Source: Flavobacteriales bacterium (GTDB taxonomy: Bacteria > Bacteroidota > Bacteroidia > Flavobacteriales_F > PHOS-HE28). From it: a DNA stretch of 36,225 nucleotides. Under the pieces are notes generated by a model. That model saw nothing but the letters and a program-made list of their open reading frames with translations. It had not been told where the DNA came from and searched no databases. Location of the stretch: positions 1 through 36,225 of the forward strand of contig JAIOIH010000012.1 of assembly GCA_019912395.1 (NCBI GenBank), written 5' to 3'. Made by a program: the position numbers and the translations under genes. Shown here piece after piece: positions 7,381 to 14,114 of the stretch (its first letter is position 1; each line of letters starts with the position of its first letter).

Positions 7381-8910
7381 TCACTCACAGATGACCTTCA
7401 CCACGCCGAGGCTTCCCTTTTTGCCAAGCACTTCCACCATGTACAGCCCGGCGGGCAATCCATTCCGCTCAATGGTGTAGGTGGGACCGACCTGCCCTAC
7501 TGCCGTCCGCCGCAGCACACTTCCCAAGGCATTACGCCAGATCAGACTTTCCGGTTGGGTGGCGCCACTGAAGACCAAGGCCGAACGGTCCGCCATGGGG
7601 TTGGGCCGGATGCCGATCCTGTTTGGCATGGTCCCCTCCGCAATTGCAGTGGTGACCGGCGCTATGTTCACATAACGTTTGCAAGGGGTTGGAAAACCGG
7701 CAAGTGGATTGATATCGTAAAATGTACTTTCATGATTGTGTCCCCCGTTTACGATGTCGGCGAGGGGTGGCGTATATGCGCGCATCGTTCGACCTGGCAA
7801 CGTGGTATTGCCTCGTAATTGGAACAATAGTTGACCTGGCGGGGCAACCGCAAGTGTCGGTGCATGAAGATGGATGTACGTGGAATCAAGAAGGTCAGTC
7901 GTGCCAAGAAGTGAATAGGATGTTGCCGCGATGTTGTCAGGTGATGCCATCGAACATTGGATCAAGAGGTCTGCGACATACGAAGTATACGATGCCAAAG
8001 CCAAGTAAAGATGTTGGCCGGAAGGGTCAAAATCCAGGCCCAAGACCTTTGATGGTCGGAAATTTAACGGGGGGCCACCCGGAAAGATGACCAGGTCCAT
8101 GCCCAGTTCGCTCCAAAGATCCAATTGGCCCGTGGCCCGGTCAAATTGAAAAAACTCGATCTTGCTGGTGTCCAACGAGCTCGCGAGCTTGGCAACGGCC
8201 AAAAGGGTTCCTGGCTTTGAAAATATCATTTGTCCTAGCCGGTCCACATTTTCATGTGGTGCGACCTCCGGAAGGAAATCGGACCCGACGTTGGAAGTGA
8301 CCGGTAGATCGGCGAGCCCTCCGGAGGTGAAGTGGAATGCCAAAAAAGTGTCTCCGGAGTCCTTGTGCTGCACCACCCAATAGCCTGTCTCGGAGGAGTC
8401 CACCGTTGCGGAGATCTTGGCCGTGGCGCGCTCCATGTACCAAAGTGTTCCACTACCGACCACGGCACCCGTGCCACCATTGGCGGCCACGTCCACTTCC
8501 ACGTAGCCCGCTCTGGAACTGGGCGGAAGTTCGTTGATGAAAACACCGTACCGTTCGGGAAGACCGGGCACTGGGAGGATCAAATAGTTGCCCGCGGGAA
8601 CGGACCATCCGAGATCGGCGGCGCTTCCTCCTGCCACCGTTCCGAACAGCGCATTTCGTATGCCATGGTCATCCGCCAAGAGCACAAATTGACCAGCGGT
8701 GTCACTGATACAGGCACTGTGGTCCGAGATCGGATCGTTCAAGGAAAAGAGGGTAAGCCCCAGGTCGTCATAAGGTAACCCTTGTGGTAGGCTATCGGGA
8801 AAATGGATCCATACCCCACTCCCGAACACCCAGTTGGCATTGCGGGACTGCGCTTGTGCGAGCTGGGCAATCACCAAGCAAGACCATAATATATGATGTC
8901 GCCTTTTCAT
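7381..8910 (-). CDS. Secreted T9SS-sorted beta-propeller-like protein
   Basis: A 509-residue protein with a signal peptide (about residues 1-20, ending AQAQ). The long middle region has WVFGSGVWIHF, GRxxYVEVDV-like strands and LGLDFDPSGQHLYLA, reminiscent of the WD40/propeller-like secreted proteins common in Bacteroidota. The C-terminal ~80 residues form a type A T9SS sorting domain (IRPNPMADRS near 430; LPAGLYMVEV near 488). It should be exported across the outer membrane by the type IX system; its ligand or substrate cannot be read from the sequence. It begins 9 nt after the end of the 144-residue secreted protein gene and is probably co-transcribed with it. Its stop abuts the mutY-end remnant. 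Base composition looks more AT-rich than the flanking genes. Confidence 0.85.
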   Translation of the reverse strand: MKRRHHILWSCLVIAQLAQAQSRNANWVFGSGVWIHFPDSLPQGLPYDDLGLTLFSLNDPISDHSACISDTAGQFVLLADDHGIRNALFGTVAGGSAADLGWSVPAGNYLILPVPGLPERYGVFINELPPSSRAGYVEVDVAANGGTGAVVGSGTLWYMERATAKISATVDSSETGYWVVQHKDSGDTFLAFHFTSGGLADLPVTSNVGSDFLPEVAPHENVDRLGQMIFSKPGTLLAVAKLASSLDTSKIEFFQFDRATGQLDLWSELGMDLVIFPGGPPLNFRPSKVLGLDFDPSGQHLYLALASYTSYVADLLIQCSMASPDNIAATSYSLLGTTDLLDSTYIHLHAPTLAVAPPGQLLFQLRGNTTLPGRTMRAYTPPLADIVNGGHNHESTFYDINPLAGFPTPCKRYVNIAPVTTAIAEGTMPNRIGIRPNPMADRSALVFSGATQPESLIWRNALGSVLRRTAVGQVGPTYTIERNGLPAGLYMVEVLGKKGSLGVVKVICE

Positions 8911-8919
8911 GGGTCAATC

Positions 8920-9354
8920 TCACGGACGGATGTGCCGACAGGTAATTTCGAACATCAGGCCAGGGTATAATGTGGTCACAAAGTTCGAGGCTTCATTCTC
9001 GCAATGTGGGTTAATTGGTGACGAGCCGCTGGACCAAGACCATTGTGCGCAATTCCAGGAATAGAGGAAGGTACCGCCCGTGGTCGGGTAATAAAAATCC
9101 AGCTGATATATGATAAATCCAGAAGGCGGCGTGATCGTGGCCGGGGTATTGGATGGCCCAACTGAAATTGCATCTGGCGACGATGGTCCTGAAGGTAACT
9201 GTAAACAACTCGTGGAGTACCAGGGAACCACCATCACCGGACATTCGCACTTGGAGTAAAATGTTGCCGATTGTGCAAAGGCAGAACTGATCAATAGGCT
9301 AAAAAAGGCTATGGAAATGAGGTGCACAGTGCGGCGTGGGGGGGGGAGTTTCAT
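8920..9354 (-). CDS. Small secreted protein, unknown function
   Basis: 144 residues. A signal peptide runs from MKLPPPRRTVHL to about SSAFAQ (residue 28). The mature part is rich in Ser, Pro, aromatic residues and Cys (SKCECPVMVVPW, STSC, WNCAQWSW, PHCENE, ITC), which suggests disulfide-stabilised folding outside the cytoplasm. No family is recognised. ATG 9354 is chosen because the signal peptide starts there; the open frame continues upstream into mutY spacer. Codons 3-6 contain a run of nine C (plus-strand G run 9338-9346), so slippage could switch the gene off. Confidence 0.65.
   Translation of the reverse strand: MKLPPPRRTVHLISIAFFSLLISSAFAQSATFYSKCECPVMVVPWYSTSCLQLPSGPSSPDAISVGPSNTPATITPPSGFIIYQLDFYYPTTGGTFLYSWNCAQWSWSSGSSPINPHCENEASNFVTTLYPGLMFEITCRHIRP
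9338..9346. repeat. Homopolymer G9/C9 tract at start of secreted-protein gene
   Basis: Nine consecutive G on the plus strand (C on the coding strand), within codons 3-6 of the gene starting at 9354. Tracts of this length early in surface-protein genes are typical contingency loci. Confidence 0.8.
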
Positions 9355-9499
9355 TGGGCTGTGGTTTGGAGGGATGAAATTAACGAGAATTTTTACATTC
9401 TTCCAACTTTGAGGGTATAGTCTGCTGAGGATGGTCCCGCCCCGGATGCAGGTGCTGCATGCACCCGCAGATCGTTCGTTGCAAAATTCCTGCTGGGGC

Positions 9500-10552
9500 C
9501 TATTCCAACGATGGGGCAAGCCACCGCTCGATCAATCGCGGCACGGCCAATGCCCTCAGCTTCTTAAGCGGCACGAGTTCCCATTCTTCCGGTGGTGCAT
9601 GACCCTTAGGCGGGACCACCGTCCAGAACACGGCATGGATCACTTGGTGGCTCAATACGTGCCGAGCCTCCGCGCCTTTGGCCGAAACGGTCCATCCCTT
9701 TCCGAAGGCGTGGTCCAGTTCGGCTTTCAAGGACCGGTTCTTCACGGGGGCCTTGCTTTCCACCATCGGTGGTTCCCACAGCCCCTGCCAAATGTCCTTG
9801 CCCGTGCGCTGCTGCATGTACAGCCCCTTCGCCGTGCGGATATGCAGGTAGTTGAAGAAGCGGTCGCGGGACTTCGTTCTGCCCTGCTTTACCGGTAGCG
9901 CTTGGACCGTCCCGGTGGCCAGCGCAATGCAGTTTGCATGCAAGGGGCAATGGGGGCAATCGGGCGATCGTGGCATGCACACCGTGGCCCCCAGTTCCAT
10001 CACCGCCTGGTTGTGGTCACCCGGTTGCTTGGGGTCCAACAGCTCTCCGGCCAGCTCCTTGAAGCGCTTCCTTCCTTCTGTGCTGTCGATCGGCATATCG
10101 ATGCCGAATACCCGCGCCAGCACGCGGTACACGTTGCCGTCCACCACGGCGTGCGGCCGGTGGAAGCAGATGGAGGCGATGGCCGATGCGGTATAGTCGC
10201 CCACGCCCTTCAACATTACCAGGTCGGCGTGGTTTTCGGGGAGTCTCCCGCCGTGCTCGTCCATAACCTGTCGGGCGGCCGTCCGCAGGTTCCTGGCCCG
10301 GCTGTAGTAGCCCAGGCCTTGCCATTCCTTTAACACCTCATTCTCGCTTGCCGTGGCCAGGTCGGCCACCGTGGGCCAGCGTTCGGTGAAGAGCAGGAAG
10401 TATCCCAAGCCTTGGTCCACACGGGTCTGCTGGAGGATCACTTCGCTGAGCCATACGCGGTACGGGTCCCGGGTTTCCCGCCAGGGCAGGGGGCGGTGGT
10501 TTTCCCGGTACCAGGGCAGCAACAGCTTCGAAAACCACGAACGGCTTGACAT
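9500..10552 (-). CDS. mutY: A/G-specific adenine DNA glycosylase MutY
   Basis: A 350-residue enzyme that removes adenine mispaired with 8-oxoguanine. It has the catalytic Glu region WLSEVILQQTRVDQG (about 35-49), the helix-hairpin-helix LKGVGDYTASAI (about 114-125) and the catalytic Asp in VVDGNVYRVLARVFGID (about 135-151). The [4Fe-4S] cluster is C-x6-C-x2-C-x5-C (CMPRSPDCPHC ... ANC). A C-terminal NUDIX-like 8-oxoG-recognition domain follows. It is divergent from hup with a 69-bp shared promoter region, the standard arrangement in Bacteroidota. The last ~15 codons exist as a second, diverged copy at 7305-7370. Confidence 0.96.
   Translation of the reverse strand: MSSRSWFSKLLLPWYRENHRPLPWRETRDPYRVWLSEVILQQTRVDQGLGYFLLFTERWPTVADLATASENEVLKEWQGLGYYSRARNLRTAARQVMDEHGGRLPENHADLVMLKGVGDYTASAIASICFHRPHAVVDGNVYRVLARVFGIDMPIDSTEGRKRFKELAGELLDPKQPGDHNQAVMELGATVCMPRSPDCPHCPLHANCIALATGTVQALPVKQGRTKSRDRFFNYLHIRTAKGLYMQQRTGKDIWQGLWEPPMVESKAPVKNRSLKAELDHAFGKGWTVSAKGAEARHVLSHQVIHAVFWTVVPPKGHAPPEEWELVPLKKLRALAVPRLIERWLAPSLE
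9516..9544. repeat. Direct repeat, right copy (inside mutY 3' end)
   Basis: Partner of 7342-7370 (26 of 29 identical). It encodes the [10 protein letters not shown] segment of intact MutY. Confidence 0.8.
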
Positions 10553-10589
10553 CCAGTGACAAAGATGCGTAATGGATCGAAATGGTCCC

Positions 10590-10597
10590 TATCTTCG
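10590..10597 (+). promoter_or_regulatory. -7 promoter box of hup
   Basis: TATCTTCG, identical to the octamer before ssb. A purine-rich stretch (AAGAAGGGAGTGA) directly precedes the hup ATG at 10622 and may act as a ribosome binding site. Confidence 0.45.
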
Positions 10598-10621
10598 CAG
10601 CCCGAAAAAAGAAGGGAGTGA

Positions 10622-10915
10622 ATGACGAAGGCGGAACTGGTGGCGGCCATTAGCAGCAGGACAGGCGTTGAGCGCGCGGTGGTGCTCAACACCATCGAGG
10701 CGTTCATGGACCAGGTGAAGAACAGCTTGGAGGCCGGTGAGGACGTGCATTTGCGCGGCTTTGGCAGCTTTCTGCTGAAGCACCGTGCCAAGAAGGTGGG
10801 CCGGAACATCAAGCACAACACGCCCATCATCATCGAGGCGCACGACATCCCCTACTTCAAGCCGGCCGACATTTTTGTGGACAAGGTGAAAAACCGGCCG
10901 AAGGTGACCGCTTGA
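10622..10915 (+). CDS. HU/IHF-family DNA-binding protein
   Basis: A 97-residue nucleoid protein with the family pattern MTKAELVAAIS at the N-terminus, LRGFGSF at about 43-49 and the beta-arm GRNIKHNTP...FKPAD at about 60-82. In E. coli HU the arm has RNP with a DNA-intercalating proline; here Ile follows RN, as in many Bacteroidota homologues. It overlaps the next gene by ATGA (10912-10915), so the pair is probably co-translated. Confidence 0.95.
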   Translation: MTKAELVAAISSRTGVERAVVLNTIEAFMDQVKNSLEAGEDVHLRGFGSFLLKHRAKKVGRNIKHNTPIIIEAHDIPYFKPADIFVDKVKNRPKVTA

Positions 10916-11472
10916 TGGGATTGAAGCGCCAGCATTGGATGATGATCGCGACCGCCGTCCTGGTGGTCGTGCTGCTGGCCTTGGCCCCGCGTACCCCGTC
11001 CGGGCAAGCCGAAATGAACGCCACCTCGGCCCGCGTGAGCGAGGATCCCAACAGCGGCTCCACACCCCGTGCCGACGGCCCACGCGAGGGAGCAACCAGC
11101 TCCGACCCCAAGGTGTCCGCCATCCTTGGCGAACTGGCCGCCGGCAAGCCCCCCATGGAGACCATCGTGAAGTTGAGGGACCTTGCCGAGGACGAACCCG
11201 ACAACGTGGAAGCCCAGTACCACATGGGCCTATTCAGCTGGCAAACCAACCAGTACGACAAGGCCATGGAACGCTTCCGGAAGACGATCGCCCTGGACCC
11301 CAAGGGGTACCCGGACGCATACGCCTACCTGGGCCAAGCCTACGCCACCCTGGACAGCACCGAAAAGGCGATTGAGGTACTGGAGACATACAAGACACTG
11401 GTGACCGACACCTCCCTGATCAATGGGGCGGACCGGTACATCATTGAGATCAAGAACAAGACCAAACATTGA
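10912..11472 (+). CDS. Membrane-anchored TPR protein
   Basis: 186 residues. An uncleaved signal anchor at about 9-25 (MMIATAVLVVVLLAL) is followed by a flexible linker and tetratricopeptide repeats at about 95-165 (EAQYHMGLFSWQTNQYDKAM; DAYAYLGQAYATLDSTEKAI). The TPR region probably faces the periplasm and binds a partner protein. It sits in the conserved HU-TPR-COX24-rng order; the specific role is unknown. Confidence 0.85.
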   Translation: MMGLKRQHWMMIATAVLVVVLLALAPRTPSGQAEMNATSARVSEDPNSGSTPRADGPREGATSSDPKVSAILGELAAGKPPMETIVKLRDLAEDEPDNVEAQYHMGLFSWQTNQYDKAMERFRKTIALDPKGYPDAYAYLGQAYATLDSTEKAIEVLETYKTLVTDTSLINGADRYIIEIKNKTKH

Positions 11473-11478
11473 CCGAAC

Positions 11479-11571
11479 ATGCCCTGCGGTAAAAAACGGA
11501 AGCGCCATAAGATGGCCACGCACAAGCGGAAGAAACGCTTGCGCAAGAATCGCCACAAGAAGAAGAAGTAG
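11479..11571 (+). CDS. 30-residue highly basic AURKAIP1/COX24-type protein
   Basis: MPCGKKRKRHKMATHKRKK, then RLRKNRHKKKK: 30 residues, about 60% Lys/Arg. This near-invariant mini-protein is found throughout Bacteroidota upstream of rng and is annotated as an AURKAIP1/COX24-domain protein. The related mitochondrial protein belongs to the small ribosomal subunit, so a ribosomal role is likely, though that part is inference. It begins 6 nt after the TPR gene stop. It is easily missed because of its length. Confidence 0.88.
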   Translation: MPCGKKRKRHKMATHKRKKRLRKNRHKKKK

Positions 11572-11592
11572 GCGTTGAAGCCCGGCATGGCC

Positions 11593-11655
11593 CCGGTCCG
11601 TGGAATGACGGACCGCGGGCGCATGCGTGCAGGGATTTCGCGCCCCACTGGGCGC
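11593..11655 (+). promoter_or_regulatory. Two hairpins in the rng leader
   Basis: Hairpin 1 has arms GGTCCGT and ACGGACC around a 6-nt loop (about 11595-11614). Hairpin 2 (about 11640-11655) has GCGCC/GGCGC arms. They lie in the 106-nt gap between the small basic gene and rng. In E. coli the RNase E leader folds into hairpins used for feedback control; a similar role here is inference. Confidence 0.4.
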
Positions 11656-11677
11656 TTCACCTTATTTCTTATTTCTC

Positions 11678-13228
11678 GTGAGCGTAGATCTGATCATCCG
11701 CTCCCAAGGGAGCGAAGTTGCCATCGCCGTGCTGCGCGACAAGCTCCTCATGGAGCTCCATCGCGAGCGGACCGAGCGTGGTTTTGCCGTAGGCGATATT
11801 TATCTGGCCAAGGTACGCAAGGTGGCCCCCGGCCTCAACGCCGCCTTCGTGGACGTGGGGCACGAGAAGGACGCCTTCCTGCACTACTACGACCTTGGTC
11901 CGCAGTACCGCAACAGCTACAAGTTCGCCAAGGGTGCGGTGAGCGGCACCGTAAAGACCTCCTTGCTGGAAGGCTGGAAGCCTGAGCAGGACATTACCAA
12001 GGACGGCAAGCTGGCCGAAGTGCTCAGCGCCAGCCAGAGCATCCTGGTGCAGATCGCCAAGGAGCCCATCAGCACCAAGGGCCCACGCCTCACGGCGGAA
12101 GTGACCTTGGCGGGTCGCTACATGGTACTGGTTCCATTCATCAATAAGGTCAGCATCAGCAGCCGCCTCACCGACGAGACGGAGCGCAAGCGCCTCAAGG
12201 GCCTCATGCAGGCCATCCGCCCGAAGAACTTTGGCATCATCATCCGAACCAATGCCGAAGGCCGCAAGACCGAGGACCTGGAGGCCGACCTGAAAAGCCT
12301 GTTGCAACGCTGGGACGAAATGTTCCGCAACCTGCGCAACGGCATCCCGCCGAAGAAGGTACTGGGGGAGATCGACCGCACCAGTGCCGTGCTTCGCGAC
12401 GTCCTGAACAAGGACTTCACCAGCATCATCGTGGACGACGAACTGGTCTATGAGGAAGTTCGCCAAACCCTGGAGAAGACCGCGCCCGACCGGGTGGATA
12501 TCGTGAAGCACTACAAGGGCAAGCTCGATATTTTCGACAACTTCGGTATCAACAAGCAGATCAAGCAGGCCTTCGGCCGACAAGTGATGCTGCCCAGCGG
12601 GGCCTACCTCATCGTTGAGAAGACCGAGGCCATGCACGTGGTGGACGTGAACAGCGGCAGCCGCAAGGGAGGCCGTAGCGATCAGGAGGAGAACGCGCTC
12701 GCCATCAATGTGGAGGCGGCCAGGGAGATCGCACGCCTGCTGCGGCTCAGGGACATGGGCGGCATCATCTGCGTGGACTTCATCGACCTGTACGAAGCGG
12801 AGAACCGCCGCACCTTGCACAAGGTGCTGAAGGATGCCATGGTGGACGATAAGGCCAAGCACAATGTGCTCCCTCCCAGCAAGTTCGGCGTGATCGAAAT
12901 GACGCGCCAACGCGTGCGCCCGGAAACGGAGATCGACACCAGCGAGAGCTGCCCCACCTGCGGCGGAACCGGCGAAGTGAGCGCCCCGGTCCTCATCGTG
13001 GACGAGATCGAGAACGGCCTCAACTACCTGCTCTCCGAAAAGGACATGAACGGCGTAAGCCTGCACGTCCATCCATTCGTGGCCGCGTACTTCACCAAGG
13101 GTTTCCCCAGCATCCAGCACAAGTGGTGGTGGCGCTGGAAGAAATGGGTGAAGGTGGTGCCGAAAGGTTCCAGCAGGTACCTCGAGTTCCACGTCTTTGA
13201 TAGCGAGGGGAAAGAGGTGCCTGTGTAG
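11678..13228 (+). CDS. rng: Ribonuclease G/E family endoribonuclease
   Basis: A 516-residue Rne/Rng-type RNase for 5'-end-dependent mRNA decay and rRNA processing. It has an S1 domain at about residues 30-120 (GDIYLAKVRKVAPGLNAAFVD), a 5'-sensor/RNase H-like region, and the DNase I-like catalytic part with Mg-binding Asp in VVDVNSGSRKGG (about 325) and ICVDFIDLYE (about 370). The Zn-link CPTCGG is at about 428-433. I chose GTG 11678 (SVDLIIRS follows) because family members begin there; GTG 11627 would add 17 unrelated residues. It is preceded by two possible hairpins and closes the HU-TPR-COX24-rng block. Confidence 0.93.
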   Translation: MSVDLIIRSQGSEVAIAVLRDKLLMELHRERTERGFAVGDIYLAKVRKVAPGLNAAFVDVGHEKDAFLHYYDLGPQYRNSYKFAKGAVSGTVKTSLLEGWKPEQDITKDGKLAEVLSASQSILVQIAKEPISTKGPRLTAEVTLAGRYMVLVPFINKVSISSRLTDETERKRLKGLMQAIRPKNFGIIIRTNAEGRKTEDLEADLKSLLQRWDEMFRNLRNGIPPKKVLGEIDRTSAVLRDVLNKDFTSIIVDDELVYEEVRQTLEKTAPDRVDIVKHYKGKLDIFDNFGINKQIKQAFGRQVMLPSGAYLIVEKTEAMHVVDVNSGSRKGGRSDQEENALAINVEAAREIARLLRLRDMGGIICVDFIDLYEAENRRTLHKVLKDAMVDDKAKHNVLPPSKFGVIEMTRQRVRPETEIDTSESCPTCGGTGEVSAPVLIVDEIENGLNYLLSEKDMNGVSLHVHPFVAAYFTKGFPSIQHKWWWRWKKWVKVVPKGSSRYLEFHVFDSEGKEVPV

Positions 13229-13245
13229 TTCCATTTGGATTTCCC

Positions 13246-13329
13246 TAGCCTCAAGCCATTAGCCTCAAGCTGCAAGCTTGGGTTGCTCTGGTAGTTAAGC
13301 TTGTGGCTTGAAGCTATCGGCTAATGGCT
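13246..13329. repeat. Inverted repeat of CTTGAGGCT-type words after rng
   Basis: Arm 1 (13246-13279) and arm 2 (13297-13329) are imperfectly complementary. The best part is AAGCTTG..GCTTGA.GCTA against its complement, with a 17-nt loop. Both arms are built from repeated AAGCTTG/GCTTGAG words. It may act as the rng terminator. The start codon of the recX fragment (13324) falls inside arm 2. Confidence 0.65.
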
Positions 13330-13430
13330 GAACAACCGATCTCCGAAACACTCCTCCTCGCCAAAGCCCGCGCCTACTGCGCCCGCCAAGAGCGGTGCCA
13401 GCAGGAAGTGCGGGAAGGTGTACACCTGGT
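13324..13430 (+). pseudogene. Truncated second copy of the recX 5' end
   Basis: Translates as MAEQPISETLLLAKARAYCA, then RQERCQQEVRE, after which the frame is lost. Intact RecX reads ILSKARNYCARQERCQQEVR at the same place. The DNA at 13363-13415 matches 14154-14206 at 51 of 53 positions, including 41 identical bases. Just after that the fragment lacks two bases (CA) relative to recX and similarity fades by about 13430, where the hepT end begins. It is a duplicated, diverged gene end rather than a functional gene. Confidence 0.85.
13363..13415. repeat. Direct repeat, left copy (recX 5' end)
   Basis: 53 nt matching 14154-14206 with two mismatches, spacing 791 bp. The pair brackets the mntA-hepT module. 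Confidence 0.92.
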
Positions 13431-13437
13431 GCGCGCA

Positions 13438-13773
13438 TCATTCCGGCAACGAATCGAGGATCGCCTCCATTTGGGGCTTTAGCGCAGGAATGTGGATCCG
13501 TACCACCTCCGCAACGATGGCCGTATCGATACGGAAATAATCGTGGACCAAGCGGTTCCGCATACCAATGACCAAGTTCCAAGGAACTTCCGGGTGGGCT
13601 TGACGAAGTTCCTTTGTCAGCAAGTTGGAGGCTTCGCCGATCACTTCAATGAGTTTAACCACCGCATAGCGGAGCATTGCATCCCGGTCCAGTTTGTCCT
13701 CGGTGACCGGGTAGGCATGTTCCTCCAATTCCCGGATGGCATCAAGAATATGGCCGGATCCTGTCGGCTTCAG
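13438..13773 (-). CDS. hepT: HepT-like HEPN ribonuclease toxin
   Basis: The RNase toxin of an MNT-HEPN toxin-antitoxin pair (DUF86). The catalytic motif R-x4-H-x-Y is visible as RNRLVHDY at about residue 80 of the long form; the Tyr is the site that MntA AMPylates to silence the toxin in characterised systems. An ATG-started form is not available. TTG 13728 gives 96 residues but cuts off the conserved GHILDAIRELEE helix. Extending the frame reaches CTG 13773, which overlaps the mntA stop as CTGA and yields the usual ~111 residues, so a CTG start coupled to mntA termination is proposed; the start remains uncertain. Confidence 0.85.
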   Translation of the reverse strand: MKPTGSGHILDAIRELEEHAYPVTEDKLDRDAMLRYAVVKLIEVIGEASNLLTKELRQAHPEVPWNLVIGMRNRLVHDYFRIDTAIVAEVVRIHIPALKPQMEAILDSLPE

Positions 13774-14066
13774 GCCCGCGCATAGATCAGCTGCTTGTCG
13801 CGGTCCACGTATGGCTTCACATGCGGGCTGAGCCCCTTCGTGGTGACCAAGTCCACGCGTCGTTTCAGCAATGCTTCCAGGTCCAGCTCCATTTGGATGA
13901 AATGCAAGCCGATGGGCTTTGAATGGTCCAGTTCCACTAAAATGTCCACATCGCTCTGGGCATCAGCAGCCCCACGGGCGAATGAACCGAAAAGGAATGC
14001 CTGCTTCACGGGCTGGATCGCGAAGTAGGTGCAAAGCCGTTCCAAAGTTTGATCATCCAAGGCCAT
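13770..14066 (-). CDS. mntA: MntA-like minimal nucleotidyltransferase antitoxin
   Basis: 98 residues. It has the nucleotidyltransferase signature GSFARGAADAQSDVDILVEL, i.e. GS-x10-DxD, near residues 28-47, and a downstream RRVDLVT segment with the third acidic residue. In MntA-HepT systems this enzyme adds AMP groups to the HEPN toxin. ATG 14066 is chosen for homology and because a TACCTTTG promoter box ends 4 nt upstream. It is followed without a gap by hepT. The pair lies between two copies of the recX 5' end and reads against recX, so it was probably acquired. Confidence 0.9.
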   Translation of the reverse strand: MALDDQTLERLCTYFAIQPVKQAFLFGSFARGAADAQSDVDILVELDHSKPIGLHFIQMELDLEALLKRRVDLVTTKGLSPHVKPYVDRDKQLIYARA

Positions 14067-14070
14067 ATTG

Positions 14071-14078
14071 CAAAGGTA
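14071..14078 (-). promoter_or_regulatory. -7 promoter box of mntA-hepT
   Basis: On the minus strand this is TACCTTTGC, a perfect TAnnTTTG, ending 4 nt before the mntA ATG. Transcription from it would give an essentially leaderless mRNA. Confidence 0.6.
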
Positions 14079-14114
14079 TGAGCTGCGCCCGCAGCAGTAG
14101 GTTCGCGCCTGTTC

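Noticed and set aside
7342-9544. Classical integrase-mediated attL/attR site
   Set aside because: The repeats look right for gene-end regeneration, but no recombinase gene lies in the 2.2-kb insert, so ordinary or homology-facilitated recombination is preferred.
11669-13234. Minus-strand open frame of 521 codons opposite rng
   Set aside because: Antisense shadow of a full-length RNase G gene with catalytic motifs.
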